From NCBI RefSeq assembly GCF_026210795.1, contig NC_089440.1, forward strand, positions 3,844,001 to 3,908,000: a stretch of DNA of 64,000 bases. The letters run 5' to 3'. The notes beneath the pieces were generated by a model. That model made no database searches. It was not told the DNA's origin and saw only the letters and a list, made by a program, of their open reading frames with translations. Both the position numbers and the translations under genes were made by a program. The stretch comes from Rhizophagus irregularis. Lineage: Eukaryota > Glomeromycota > Glomeromycetes > Glomerales > Glomeraceae. This document shows positions 1 through 10,753 of the stretch, in pieces (position 1 is the first letter of the stretch; the number at the start of each line of letters is the position of its first letter).

Positions 1-785
1 TTACCGTAACTAAATATTCTGCAGTGTGCGAATTTTTAGACAAATCAGAAAGTTGATAAAGATATTCTTTACGCGACGGAGTCATTACAATGAAGTTCCA
101 AATTGAACGATGTGTACCAGATGTTTAACCATCAAAGGCTAAATTATAAATTAATATTATATAGTAAGTAAAATTAAATAAAAAATCACGTAACATAGTC
201 TATTTAATTTAACAAACCTAACGTTAAATTCGTTTCCTTTTCAAGCTCAGAATTAACTTTGAAGTTCACTTGAGCTAATTCACGTTCAAGTAGTTGATTT
301 ACTAATACTTCCCTTATTGGTGTATTGTACCTAGCATTAAGCTCTTTTATAAAATTGATGAAAAAGAGATGTTCCACTATTCTAGACGCAATTCCGCACG
401 CAATAAAAAATTTAACTAATGCACGATTAATTTGTGTACATCTTTGTTCGTTAAGCTCTGTTGAATCATGGTAATCATTCATGTTACTTTGACCTTCAGA
501 GTATTTTCTTTTTTTGGATGACTTGGACTTATTTTGCTGTTCCATTACTTTAGTCATATACCTTCTAACAACTGCTGCTGGCGCATCTGGACAATGGTTT
601 GAAAGATGCTTTTCAAGCTTTGAAACTTCACTGTGTGACCATGTATTCTTACAGTACTTGCAGGAGGTGGCAAATTTGCCAGAACCAACAGCTTCTCCTT
701 TATTAATATCTTCCCAAATGCTATTAGGTGGCTGACCTCCTCTATTTTTCTTTTTAATGGGTGAATCTTCTATGTGATCAGTCAT
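1..785 (-). pseudogene. hAT-type transposase remnant with BED zinc finger, 3' part outside the window
   Basis: The first exon (785-218) starts with a lysine-rich stretch followed by a BED-type zinc finger: an aromatic Trp, then CKYC, then KHLSNHC. After it comes the conserved helix block typical of DUF659/hAT transposases in these fungi. A GTTTGT donor at 217 and a TTTAG acceptor ending at 139 define a 79-nt intron that keeps the frame (LTL-A-FDG). The second exon (138-1) reads on into the RNase-H-like domain (WNFIVMTPSRKEYLY). The codon after FDG, where the family has Trp (FDGWTS), is TAA at 127-125, so the reading frame is broken. The catalytic core and hAT dimerisation region would lie left of position 1. 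I infer a non-functional copy. A domesticated N-terminal fragment is less likely. Confidence 0.8.
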
Positions 786-1132
786 TTGAAACAGTTTATT
801 ATTAATTTTATTATTAAGAAAATGGAAGAAAGTAAAAGAAACTTTAGTTCAGTGTTAAAGGAAATGACGGAATTGGGTTTATTAAATGCATGTTACGCAT
901 TTTCCTTTAATGAATATAAGCCCTTAAAAAAACTGCAAAAACGTGTGGGAGTTAGAAATGAAAATTCTAACACTAGATAAAGCTTAAAAGAACTAAGACG
1001 ACGGTAAAATATTGAAGTTTAATCTTTTATCTGTAGATTATTTGATCATCTAAATTATATTATTAATTGGTGTAACTTGGCGTAACTATATGCAAATCTT
1101 ATGATCAACTATGCCGAAACTACAGAGAAACC
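786..1132. other. Intergenic, no supported gene
   Basis: There is a 52-codon plus-strand open stretch from the ATG at 822 with no recognisable domain and no flanking signals. I do not call it a gene. The rest is AT-rich. The stretch just before 1133 (gagaaacc, 1125-1132) is the left target duplication of the element that follows. Confidence 0.5.
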
Positions 1133-2702
1133 AGGACCCCGGATATCTCCAAAACAGGTCATAAGTCACACTTTCGGTTTAACAAAGCTGCGCTTGAATT
1201 TTATTAATTTTTGCCACAAGTTACTTTAGAGAATACCAGGTATTCAAAAAAGAACTGCAACAAAGTGCAGAACTAATCTAATACAAGAACAATAATCTTT
1301 CTAGAAAAATACATAAAAAGAAATGCAAGATTATAAACCCAACACCCTCTCTATATAAATAACTATGGCTACCCCCCGAATTATATCTCAAACCCGGTAG
1401 AATCGACTATGCTATACGTACCCAGCGAGACCCCTTGCTACATTTAAAGATCAAAGAATCCCATTGCCAAATACCATTAGCGCTATCAAAAATACACAAA
1501 ATTCAATTTCCCCTATTTGACTACATATTATGAATAACAAACCTATTTCACAAAGACCTCTGGGAACTTTTTAGTGTCGTGCAGTCCAGCCGATGGGGAA
1601 CTTTTTAGTGTCGTGCAATCCCCGAAGGGACACCCACCTCATTGCGAACAATCCCAAACGGAGGACACCCACCTCATTGCGAACGATCCTTCGACCTAAG
1701 ATCTACCTAGATAAGTCAATCCAATGATAGTCCAACATGTGACCACCATGATCAGCATACTACAAAAACTGCGGTACCCAACCTGTCACCCCCCTTATCA
1801 CCCGGATGATCATCGATTTTAAAAATTAGTAACACCAAGCCACCATGACGATCAAATTTTCCAGTATCCCCCACCCCCCAAAGAAAATAAGGTTACACTG
1901 AAAAAAGCGACCAAGAAAAACAAAAGCAAAAAATAAAAACATAAACCTCAGGAAAACTCGAAATGCAATGAGAAAAACCTGAGTAAAAAACACCAAACAT
2001 ACACCTCAACTCCATCTCCTTATTTTAGAAGACTAACTCCTCCGTTAACAACATCAACTAGCAAGAAATACGTTGGTCAAGAGCTCCTTCCAAGAAATAC
2101 CGGTCTGGCCTGCGAACCACTTGGCCAGTTAGACTTTAAAGGCGTAGGAACCAAGACACACTACTTTTTAACCTTTCAGAAAGCCCAGGGGAACGTTCGT
2201 ATGGAACTGCCATCTTACAGTATTATTGGTAACTCCAAGACTCATGATAACGGTCCTAACTCAATATAAGCCTATAGGAGTTCGGGCGAAACTAAAGACC
2301 TCAGTAATAACTTCATATAACGTCGAAAAGTCCTTTTACTATCACTCAAGGCAAAAAAATCCTCATATTTTTCATCCATAACTTCATGGGAAAAAATGGG
2401 CAGAGCCCAACGGGAGAGAAAGTACAATGATCACTAAGTCACACTTTCGGCAGATTGGCCCATTTTCTAGGGGCTTAAAAAATCGTTTTTTGTAAATATC
2501 TCGGCATCTAGTGGTCCAATTTTGATGAACTATTTTTTAAATTGTAGAGCTAAATGAGGGCTACAAAATAAAAAAAAGTTCATTAAAATTGAATTACTGG
2601 ATGCTAAGATATTTACAAAAAACGATTTTTTAAGTTTCAGCAAAAAGGGGTGTTTTTGGCCAAAAGTCCATTATGACCTTTATATTAGATATCCGGGGTC
2701 CT
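1133..2702. mobile_element. Fold-back MITE (family A), copy 1, split by a later insertion
   Basis: The ends are perfect inverted repeats beginning AGGACCCCGGATATCT. Direct 8-bp copies of gagaaacc flank it exactly (1125-1132 and 2703-2710). Removing the insertion at 1178-2450 leaves 297 bp that align along their whole length with the intact copy at 10231-10525. The two halves of the element are imperfect inverted copies of each other, so a single strand could fold back almost completely. No coding capacity. The 8-bp duplication fits a hAT, P or Merlin type transposase acting in trans. Which one is inference. Confidence 0.88.
1178..2450. mobile_element. Insertion nested in the MITE, flanked by a 16-bp duplication; degenerate, unclassified
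   Basis: The 16-mer taagtcacactttcgg occurs at 1162-1177 and again at 2435-2450. The intact MITE copy at 10231 has it only once, so this is a target-site duplication around a 1.26-kb insert. Several frames keep protein-like runs, for example around 2140-2260 and at 2390-2434, broken by stops and frameshifts. Two short imperfect direct duplications lie at about 1568-1690 (gggaactttttagtgtcgtg twice, and gacacccacctcattgcgaa twice). A 16-bp duplication is typical of LINE or SINE retroposition. I see no poly-A tail, so the class stays open. Probably a dead retroelement fragment. Confidence 0.6.
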
Positions 2703-2719
2703 GAGAAACCTATTATAGA

Positions 2720-2845
2720 GGTTTCAGCTTGTTTCAGCAGTTTCGCAATTTTGACAGGTTTCGCAGTTTCGGTATTTCAGCGTTTCGGCACTATATAAGA
2801 GGTTTCACCTTTCGGCATTAGGCCAAACAGGTTTCGGCAAGCAAC
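2720..2845. repeat. Degenerate cluster of tttcggc/gtttcag words
   Basis: About ten imperfect copies of a gtttc(a/g)g core occur in 120 bases. The complementary gaaac word also lies left of the MITE at 1113-1130, so the MITE inserted into this simple array. No gene. Confidence 0.45.
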
Positions 2846-2849
2846 CTTA

Positions 2850-4600
2850 GTTTTAGTTCCAACTCAAACCAGAAAAAAACTGCACTGAACTAACCCGTTC
2901 AGAGCTTTAATTAACTTTATTAATTGAATATTGTTAATCTACTTGTATATTATGTTTAGTTTAGCTTCACAATATATTGATCATATTTAAAATTGGATAT
3001 AATAAAATATATTTAATTAATAAATATATTTTATAAATTATATGTGTTATAATAAAAATTTAATTAGGTTAGAAGATTGATTTGCTTATTTTTATATAAT
3101 TTTTAAGGTTAGATATCAATAATACTTAGCGATTATAGTAAAAACCTATGTTTAGAGCTACTAATAAAAAATATTTTTGGAACCTTACTTATATAAGTAT
3201 TTTCTGGGGTCCTACAATATTCATGTTTATTTCATTTATTTAGTTCATAAGTAGAAATTTTTTAATTTCAATACCAACTGCTTTATAAGTTTTTAAATTC
3301 AATAGTGGTAAACTTTATTTTTTTTTACTTTATTAACTATTGGCTTAACTTTTGCTTTTTTAGTCAAAATCATTTTTTAATAGTTCTTTTTTTACTTCTA
3401 ATTTTTTATCTTTTAATATTAAGAAAATATAATATCTATATATAATATATATCATTTTATTATAAATGAATTTTATATGTAAATGTAAGCTACAATTTCA
3501 TTGCAGCAGATTTATGAAATTTGGCAAAAATCCTGCTGTGACCTTAGAAATTAAAATTGACTTACAGAAATATTAAGCTTTTTTCCTAAAAAATGTCAAA
3601 TATGATATACCTTTAACATTGAAAAAAATTGGTTAGGTAATGGAAAAATTGGTTAGATGTAAGATTTGGGATACAAAAAAATTTTTTAGAGCTTATTTTT
3701 GACTATTCATTGGAAATTTGGTAACTAAAAGACTGTCAAATATTTATTTAATTTGATATAATAGACAAATTTAAGTATTTTATAAATCTGCCATGATCTA
3801 TAGTATTTATTGTTTTGAAATATATATATATAATGTAATATGAGAATATTTTACTATGTATTATACTGAACTGTTATTTTTTTCAATATTATACAGTATT
3901 ACAAATGATCATCAGTAAGTTTTAAAAGTGTTGATTAATATCAGTATATATGTTGATTAATACTAGCTAGTTGTTCAATATGATTTACAATATTAATTAA
4001 TACCCATATATTGGAGTTTACCAATACATAATGTAAATATATATGTTATTCAACTTTAATATATAGTTCAACACATTATGCATTGTTATACAATGCTATC
4101 AACATTGCCATTAATATACAGCATATTATTATTTTATTATTTATTTTTTTATTTTTGTTTACCTTAAAAATCAAATCAGATAATTCAGTTATTATATCTC
4201 ATAACCTAACAATTGAGATATCTAATTTTTTTTTAATTAAAAATAATTATAATTTATATTTATAGAATACTAATTAAAAAGAAATATTCAAAATTAAAAA
4301 ATTTGACTATAATCTACGATTAGACATTGGTCAAATGGTTATATCACATGTTACACATATCAAAAGTTTAAAAAAAAATTTTATGCATTTTTTTTAAACT
4401 TTTATTTTTCTTTTTCTCATTCTTTAGCTCTATAGGCGTGGAAAAAAAGAATTTTTTTTATTTAAATTTTAATGTGACTCTTTTCCTTTTTGTAGTAATT
4501 TTATGGGAATATAATTAAAACTACGCACCAGACTTTAGATAATAAGGTAAATGGAAAGAAAAAGTTAGTTTTTTTTACTTTAGAACCATTTTAACATTTC
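2850..4600. other. Very AT-rich spacer, no supported gene
   Basis: Poly-A/T runs and TA-rich stretches dominate. A 60-codon open stretch at 4083-4265 encodes an Ile/Leu/Phe-rich hydrophobic segment. I could not link it to a gene, although it lies 350 bases upstream of the mini-exon array and could be looked at as a leader candidate. Confidence 0.5.
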
Positions 4601-4617
4601 TTTTTTTTTTCTTGCAG

Positions 4618-5848
4618 ATATTGCCAAACAAAACGAACTTCATGATAATAAAAAAACTAAGATTTGTAAGTAGAATCTTAATAGTTTATTTTTAATATTA
4701 TGGAACAATTACTAACCATTCTTATTTTTTTTATAGGTTCAGAAAAATAAAAGGGAAAGGGTAAAATGAATAGGAAGGGTAAAATGAAAGGAAGGGTAAA
4801 ACGAAAGTGAAAGAATAAAATGAAAGTAAAAGGTAAAATAAGAATGAAAGGATAAAATGAAAGTGAAAGGAAAAATGAAAGGGGAAAATGAAAGAGATGG
4901 ATTTCTGAAGGACATACTTTTAAGATTTGTAAGTAATATTATATTATAAATCTTAAATTTTTTTTATTATTATTATGGAATGATTTACTAACCGTTCTTT
5001 TTTTTTTATAGGTTCAGATAAACTTTCAATGAATAAAAATTAAGATTCGTAAATACAAGTATGAATCTTAGTTTTTTTTAATTATTTTTTATGAACAGTT
5101 ATTAATAACCGTTTTTTTCTTTTTTTTTAAAATTGGGTGGGCTTTTGTATGGAAAAACCAAGATTTATAAGTAAGTACGAATCTTAGTTTAATTTTTTTA
5201 TTTTTTTTTTAATATTAATAAACAGTTACTAATAATCATTCTTTTTTTTTTTTAGGTTCGAATAGGCTTTCATGTTCTGAAAAATGGAAAAAATTAAGAT
5301 TCGTAAATAAGTACAAATCTTGATTTAATTTTTTTTTTAAAAAAATATTATGAATGGTTACTAATAACTGTTCTTTTCAGGCTTCTGATGAGTTTTGAAG
5401 AATGGAAAAAAACAAAGATTTGTAAGTAATTATGAATCTTTTTTTTTTTAATATTAATGAACGGTTACTAATAACCGTTCTTTCTTTTTTTTAGGCTTTC
5501 AAGTTCTAAAGAACAGAAAAAAGAGAACTAAGGTTTGTAATATACATGCTACCCAAATTATTTTGGGATGCCATAATTATAATTTGGGATGCCATAATTC
5601 ATTCGGTTTATATATAATTTACTATGTAAAGTGCCAAAATAATTTGGGATGTCATAATTGAATTTGGGATTTTACTTATAATTACGGCAGTCCAAAATAA
5701 TTTGGGTGGTATGTATAGTTTGTAAGTATTTCGAATTTTTAATTCTTTTTCTTTTTTTTTAGATTATGAATGATTACTAATAACCATTCTTTTTTTTTAG
5801 AATCAGATGGGCTTTCTGATTCTGAAGAATGAAAAAGAACCAAGATTT
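4618..5848 (+). repeat. Tandem array of 48-nt mini-exons separated by short introns, decayed
   Basis: At least eight units repeat at roughly 70-130-base spacing, apart from inserted DNA. Each has a T-rich AG acceptor, an exon-like block ending in AAGATTT, and a GTAAGT/GTAAAT donor. The downstream intron carries a TACTAA-type branch point and a T tract. Exon-like blocks: 4618-4665 (48 nt), 4737-4928 (192 nt, filled with a gaaagggtaaaatgaa minisatellite), 5012-5048, about 5131-5166 (acceptor and donor lost), 5256-5302, 5381-5421, 5495-5536 and 5801-5848 (48 nt). The best blocks encode about 16 residues of the type SDGLSDSEEWKKTKI. They start and end in the same codon phase, so whole units can be skipped or added without losing frame. 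Several blocks now hold stops (TGA for the Trp codon in the last) or off-frame lengths. The layout recalls the exon-per-repeat genes of mycorrhizal SP7-like secreted effectors. That link is inference, and no signal-peptide exon was found. Confidence 0.65.
5541..5717. mobile_element. Fold-back MITE (family B), copy 1, inside the mini-exon array
   Basis: Inverted termini TATACATGCTACCC and GGGTGGTATGTATA enclose inner inverted tttgggatgccataatt blocks. The 8-bp word gtttgtaa flanks it on both sides (5533-5540 and 5718-5725). That word is the 3' end of an exon unit plus its splice donor, so the insertion duplicated the donor. Non-coding. Copy 2 lies at 6542-6698. Confidence 0.82.
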
Positions 5849-6361
5849 GTAAATATATATGAATCTTAGTTTCATTTTTTTTATTTTTTTTAAAAAAATA
5901 TTATGAACGGTTAAATTTTTATTAAGGTTTTATATAAAGTTAAAATTCTACTTTAAAACATCAAAAATCATATTAACAAAAGTTGTTTTCATATTAAATT
6001 CTACATATTCTATTAAGCTTTTATATAATTACAATTAATTATCAATAAAATCATTAAAGTTAAGTGCAAAGTTTTTTAAAATTTTATGATTATTTTAAAA
6101 TACAACTTTTGACCAATAAGTAATTTTCAATTTTTTAATATATAATTAATAAGATAATTTCTTAATATATACTAGTATATGAAATACATATCACGTGACT
6201 ATAATTTGTCATCCATATCACATCCTATAGTTTTTATTTTTACTATTTATTTTAAGAACTTTTAGTAAAAAAAACTTATTTATTATATATTATATGTCAC
6301 GTTTAATAATTTTAGCCAAATTTTATAATTCCAATTAAAAATTACTGTAATTTCCAATTTT
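5849..6361. other. AT-rich spacer, no supported gene
   Basis: It begins with a truncated intron unit of the array (ending near 5912). The remainder is A/T-rich with no open frame of note. Confidence 0.5.
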
Positions 6362-6541
6362 GGAGGTTGTCTAAAGCAGGGGCAAATCATGTAATTTCAA
6401 AAAAAATTGTTTTTATAAAATAAAACTTTTTACCATATATTCAACCATTCTAAATACACATTTTAAATGCATTTTTGCCTGCTTTACAAGTTTACTTAGA
6501 GCGCAGAGTAAGCATAGCTTGAGACTTTATATCGCACTTGC

Positions 6542-6698
6542 TATACATGCCACCCGGAAATTATTTTAGACGCCGTAATTTTAAGTAAAATCCCAAATTC
6601 AATTATGGCATCCCAAATTATTTTGGCACTTTACATAGTAAATTATATATAAACCAAATGAATTATGGCATCCCAAAATAATTTGGGCAGCATGTATA
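6542..6698. mobile_element. Fold-back MITE (family B), copy 2
   Basis: Same inverted termini as the copy at 5541 (TATACATGCCACCC ... GGGCAGCATGTATA), with the inner sequence in opposite orientation. Flanks gcacttgc and catcttgc are a degraded 8-bp duplication (5 of 8 bases). Non-coding. Confidence 0.72.
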
Positions 6699-7035
6699 CA
6701 TCTTGCCGATCATTTGTTGATCACATGATCCAAATTTTAAAACTTCTTGCAAAAATGCAGATTTTTATTAAAAAATAACATGACAAAATACAATGAAATT
6801 CAAGCTAAACATAATATTTATTGTAAATTTAAAATTATATAATTATTGGCATAATTTTTTTATTTTGCTATAGTACAATATTCATATGTGATAATTTAGG
6901 ATCATTAGACAAAAATTGGTTGACGAAGATGAATATGCATCAGCGAAACTTAAAATTTTGCATAAATATTCCTTATATCATATACAAACTATGGCTAAAA
7001 TAAGACAGTAATCAGACCCATAAGACAGATTTTGT

Positions 7036-7321
7036 ATTAATAGAGTTTTTTTTTTTTTTTTTTTTTTTCCGCAGCGCATTTGCAGTTTTATTAAAGTAAA
7101 AAAATAAAGAAAATATATACAAAGTAAAATTCCTAATAACTACTTTAATATAATTAAACTACAAACCACTCGTCATACCAGTAGTACCCCACGTGTGCAC
7201 TGTCGAGTGATCGTTTGACTCTGTAGGTAGACTTCGTTTAGTAACGGGTCATCTTAGCCATAAAGGCCCTATCTTCAATGTCTGGTGATCGCGGAATCCA
7301 TACGCTGCAACTTTATCATAA

Positions 7322-7353
<32 letters not shown>

Positions 7354-8862
7354 TTTATGTTGAACGGTAATTTTTCTAGACTTCCAGGGAGGCAATAAAC
7401 CAGTTGTTACCAAATGATATAGATGATCTTTGCATCAACGCAAGCCTTCATTATATTTTGATGCCTTTTGTTCACGAAATGCAGTTAGAGTATGTCGATA
7501 GTGATCGCGTTGAGTTTCTGCGTCCTCCTTATGTGTCCTTGAGGTCTTACACTTGTCCTGATGTGTAATATGCAACGATTCTTCTAGTTCATTCATCATT
7601 TTACATCGCGGTTTCCAAACATGTTTTCTAAAAGCTTCATGAAAGTATTTAATGATCTTTAAAGACAGGAGTGAAGCAATTCTTTTTGATGTGAGTTTTC
7701 TAAGCTTCTTTACGATTGTGTGTGAAATCAAACCACGTAGTAATTCCTGTCTGTTTCTTTGTTTCAGTTCAGGGAAAGCAGGGTCTCTATATTCAAATAT
7801 GCTGATGTAGAGTTCGTTGATCGTGACAGATTTTTTTGCATTTGAAACGTTTGAGATATTTCCGAATCTTATCTATCGTTTCTTTTTCAGCAGCGAGGAA
7901 AGCTTGTTCCAATCCAGTACATATTACTAAATGGTTCAAAGTCTCTTCATGGTCACGGCAAGCTGGACACGGTACATCATCATAAATGTCGTTACGTTTT
8001 CTGAGATTGTCAACTGTAGGTAATAAGTTATTTGAAGACTTTATGAAATTAATTAGAGTATTATTAGTATCAAAATTATCACAACGGCTCTTATTAATGT
8101 TATTAAGATAGTGCCAGTATGCGGTCCAATTCCATTCTGTTGATATATCGTGTGTTTGGTTATCAAAATAATCCTTCCAATTACTATTCAAAGACCACGT
8201 AACCTCTTCCAATGATTCCGAAACTATTCTACAAAATTGTCGAACACGTCTATCTATCTCTATACTATGCCAAACTGGCAGAAATAATAAAGGAAAACTA
8301 TAACTACATATAAATTGTAAGTCAACTAATCTATTAAAATTGACAACCGCCGTTTCTCTACCTATTTTTACTATCGCGTCAGCCTTATCATTCCAATGGC
8401 AACCTGAATGACCTTTGACCTTATGTATTTCAATGTCCAATCTCTTAGACGTGATAATATCATAAATGGCAAAAAGAATGATATAATTATTAAGTTTAAG
8501 AAATTTGCGGCCATGTCTCGATACCATATTGTTAATTGTGTTGATACCATCGATCGCTGCCTGACTATCCGTATGAATGTGTACCCGTGATTCACTGGGG
8601 GCGACTAGTAAAGCTGTCAGTATGGCAAGCAATTCAGGTCTGGTTGATGAGGGGTGGAATCTTATTCCGCATGAGAAGCTAATATCTGTATTTTTTAAAA
8701 TCCAGCCTGCTCCCATTACAACGACGTCTTCATTGTTTATACAATTCAAATTCATTGAACCATCGGTAAAAAAGTGAAACTCTTGATTGTCAAATTGTTC
8801 GAGGCATCCGAGGATATCTGAGAGCTCCGTGATTAGTAATGTTGATGATTAATAGAGTTTTT
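7036..8862 (-). mobile_element. 5'-truncated LINE retrotransposon insertion
   Basis: The 15-mer attaatagagttttt occurs at 7036-7050 and 8848-8862 as a target duplication. A run of 23 T at 7046-7068 is the poly-A tail of a minus-strand insertion. The body (about 7051-8847) carries the end of the reverse-transcriptase protein and a 3' untranslated region that includes an ATT microsatellite near 7330-7353. The 5' part (endonuclease and polymerase domains) is missing, the normal result of incomplete reverse transcription. It sits inside the family C element, so it is younger than that element. Confidence 0.88.
7435..8847 (-). pseudogene. RNase H and C-terminal part of a LINE polyprotein, frameshifted
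   Basis: Reading leftward, the frame enters at the truncation point with FHFFTDGS. It continues through a type-1 RNase H domain: first Asp in FTDGS, Glu in RPELLAIL, Asp in HTDSQAA, last Asp in HWNDKADA, and a KVKGHSG loop. A C-x2-C motif (CPAC) and HLVIC follow in the tail. That frame ends at 7793. A run of seven A on the coding strand (7837-7831) is one base too long: from there the next frame continues the family-like tail (FEYRDPAFP, then a long Lys/Arg-rich stretch) to 7435. With no start, polymerase or endonuclease it cannot act on its own. All four acidic RNase H positions are present. Confidence 0.8.
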
Positions 8863-10230
8863 AATGAAATAATGTTATGAAATTTAATAAATAAAATGCC
8901 ACGAAACTTCATAAATAAATGCTTTTATAAAATTTAATATACAGCAAATCAAAACTATAATTAAGTTGTTTATAAAGTTTGAGCATATATTATTATGTAA
9001 AATCTTTCAATAATTATAAATAATGATATTTATATTATGTGATATAATCTTAATAAATGATTGTCAAATGATCATTAAAATTGTGATAAAATAGAGATGT
9101 TCGCTATGCTATGCAGAGTAGAGTTTTGAATGCTATTTTTGATTTATTTGACTTTTCAATTTCGTTATCCATTTTTGGATATGATCGGTAAAGTTTTGTT
9201 CATTCATATGTAAAGTCAAAAACAATATTCAAAATCCACTTTTTTTCCCTAAGTAAATTTGCAAATCAGATAAAAATATGCTTATATTATAATTTTAAAG
9301 TTTCTATTAATTTTTCTTTATAAAAAATTATTCTAATTAAAATTACACTGAATCATGTGATTTACCACCGCTTTAGACGACTTCCAATTTTGAAAATTAG
9401 AGTAACATTATACTTATAAAATAACTAATTCAAAAAAGGCAATTCTGTTTTTCAGTAAAAATAAATTGCATTATACACATTTTCAAAATAAGGGACCCAT
9501 TGAGATCTTTTGATTCCCTCCTAAGAATTGCCATATCAAATTAGTTCTCATAAATAAAACTTAATATCAAATGAAGTTAATAATACAAAACATTTAAAAA
9601 GGTAAAAATAAATTTCACTCTTTGATAATTCTCTTTACAAAAGTTTATTTTTATTTCATCTTATAGTTATCAATTTAATATAATAAATATTAATAAAAGT
9701 TAGGGTGAACTATATTACTTTTCATTATTATAATACTTTATTAATATTGAGTTCCCAAAGATTGACTGAAATTAAATCCAAAACTCAGTCTTTAAATACA
9801 AATTTACATTTCATTACATACCTTAAAAATTAAAAGTACCCTAAAAATATTCTTTAATCTAAAAATATTTTCTAATTTATTTTTAATTTTTAATCTGTTC
9901 TTTAATCTGTTCTTTAATCTTGATATTCTTTAATATATGATATTATATTTATTATTTATATATTTTTCTCAAAAATAATTCTAAGTCCACGATCTTGTCG
10001 ATTTGATAAGATCTATATATATACTTCATTTTATTAATTACGTGATCTTTAGTCACATGATTTCATTATGTGATTTTATCTTTACTTCTTTTGTTATGTG
10101 ACGTCATGTAGTGATGTGGTGGAACAGTATTTCACAAAATTTTGATGTCCTGTCTAAGTCCAATTTCATTTATTCCTTTTTATCCTGTCCAAAATATTGT
10201 CCAATTTCATTATTAATATTATATATAAAT
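8863..10230. other. AT-rich spacer, no supported gene
   Basis: Apart from the right arm of the family C element (to about 9385) I see only A/T-rich sequence with short homopolymers and no coding or RNA gene signal. Confidence 0.5.
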
Positions 10231-10525
10231 AGGACCCCGGATATCTCCAAAACAGGTCATAAGTCACACTTTCGGCAGATTGGCCCATTTTTCAGAGCTC
10301 AAAAAATCATTTTTTGTAAATATCTCGGCATCCAGTGGTCCAATTTTGATGAACTTTTTTTTAAATTGTAGAGCTAAATGAGGGCTACAAAATAAAAAAA
10401 GTTCATTAAAATTGAATTACTGGATGCTGAGATATTTACAAAAAACGATTTTTTGAGTTTTAGCAAAAAGGGGTGTTTTTGGCCAAAAGTCCATTATGAC
10501 CTTTATATTAGATATCCGGGGTCCT
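10231..10525. mobile_element. Fold-back MITE (family A), intact copy
   Basis: 295 bp with perfect AGGACCCCGGATATCT-type inverted ends and an exact 8-bp duplication, atataaat at 10223-10230 and 10526-10533. The two halves are inverted copies of each other, for example tttttgtaaatatctcggcatc against gatgctgagatatttacaaaaa. It supplies the uninterrupted reference for the split copy at 1133-2702. Confidence 0.9.
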
Positions 10526-10753
10526 ATATAAATTATATATCCTCTTATAATGAATTTTTGTCCTGAACATCAACAACATCTTGTTCAAGTTCTAGACTGT
10601 CCTGTTCTGTCCCATTTAAGGATATGTTCCAGTCCCAGTTACAACACTGACGTCATATGATCTAATATTTCTTAATTGCTCTACTTAAGTTTTTATTCTA
10701 CCTACAATTTTTATTTGATTTATTCATGCTTGGTATATGATGATTATACTGTT

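Larger units (their letters stand above)
6362..9385. repeat. Large inverted-repeat element (family C) hosting a MITE and a LINE; boundaries approximate
   Basis: The left arm (from about 6362: GGAGGTTGTCTAAAGC...AAATCATG...GCAAGTTTACTTAGAG-like words) is matched in inverted order by a right arm ending near 9385 (CATGTGATTTACC..GCTTTAGACGACTTCC). A short aatttt duplication touches both outer ends. A third, related pair of arms encloses 10754-11158. Between the arms lie the family B MITE (6542-6698) and the LINE (7036-8862). Removing both leaves about 1 kb. I read this as one old non-autonomous DNA element later invaded twice. Two unrelated arm fragments would also explain the picture. Confidence 0.45.

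Noticed and set aside
774-980. Plus-strand open frame overlapping the start of the hAT remnant
   Set aside because: No domain and no transcript signals. Kept only as a note in the spacer entry.
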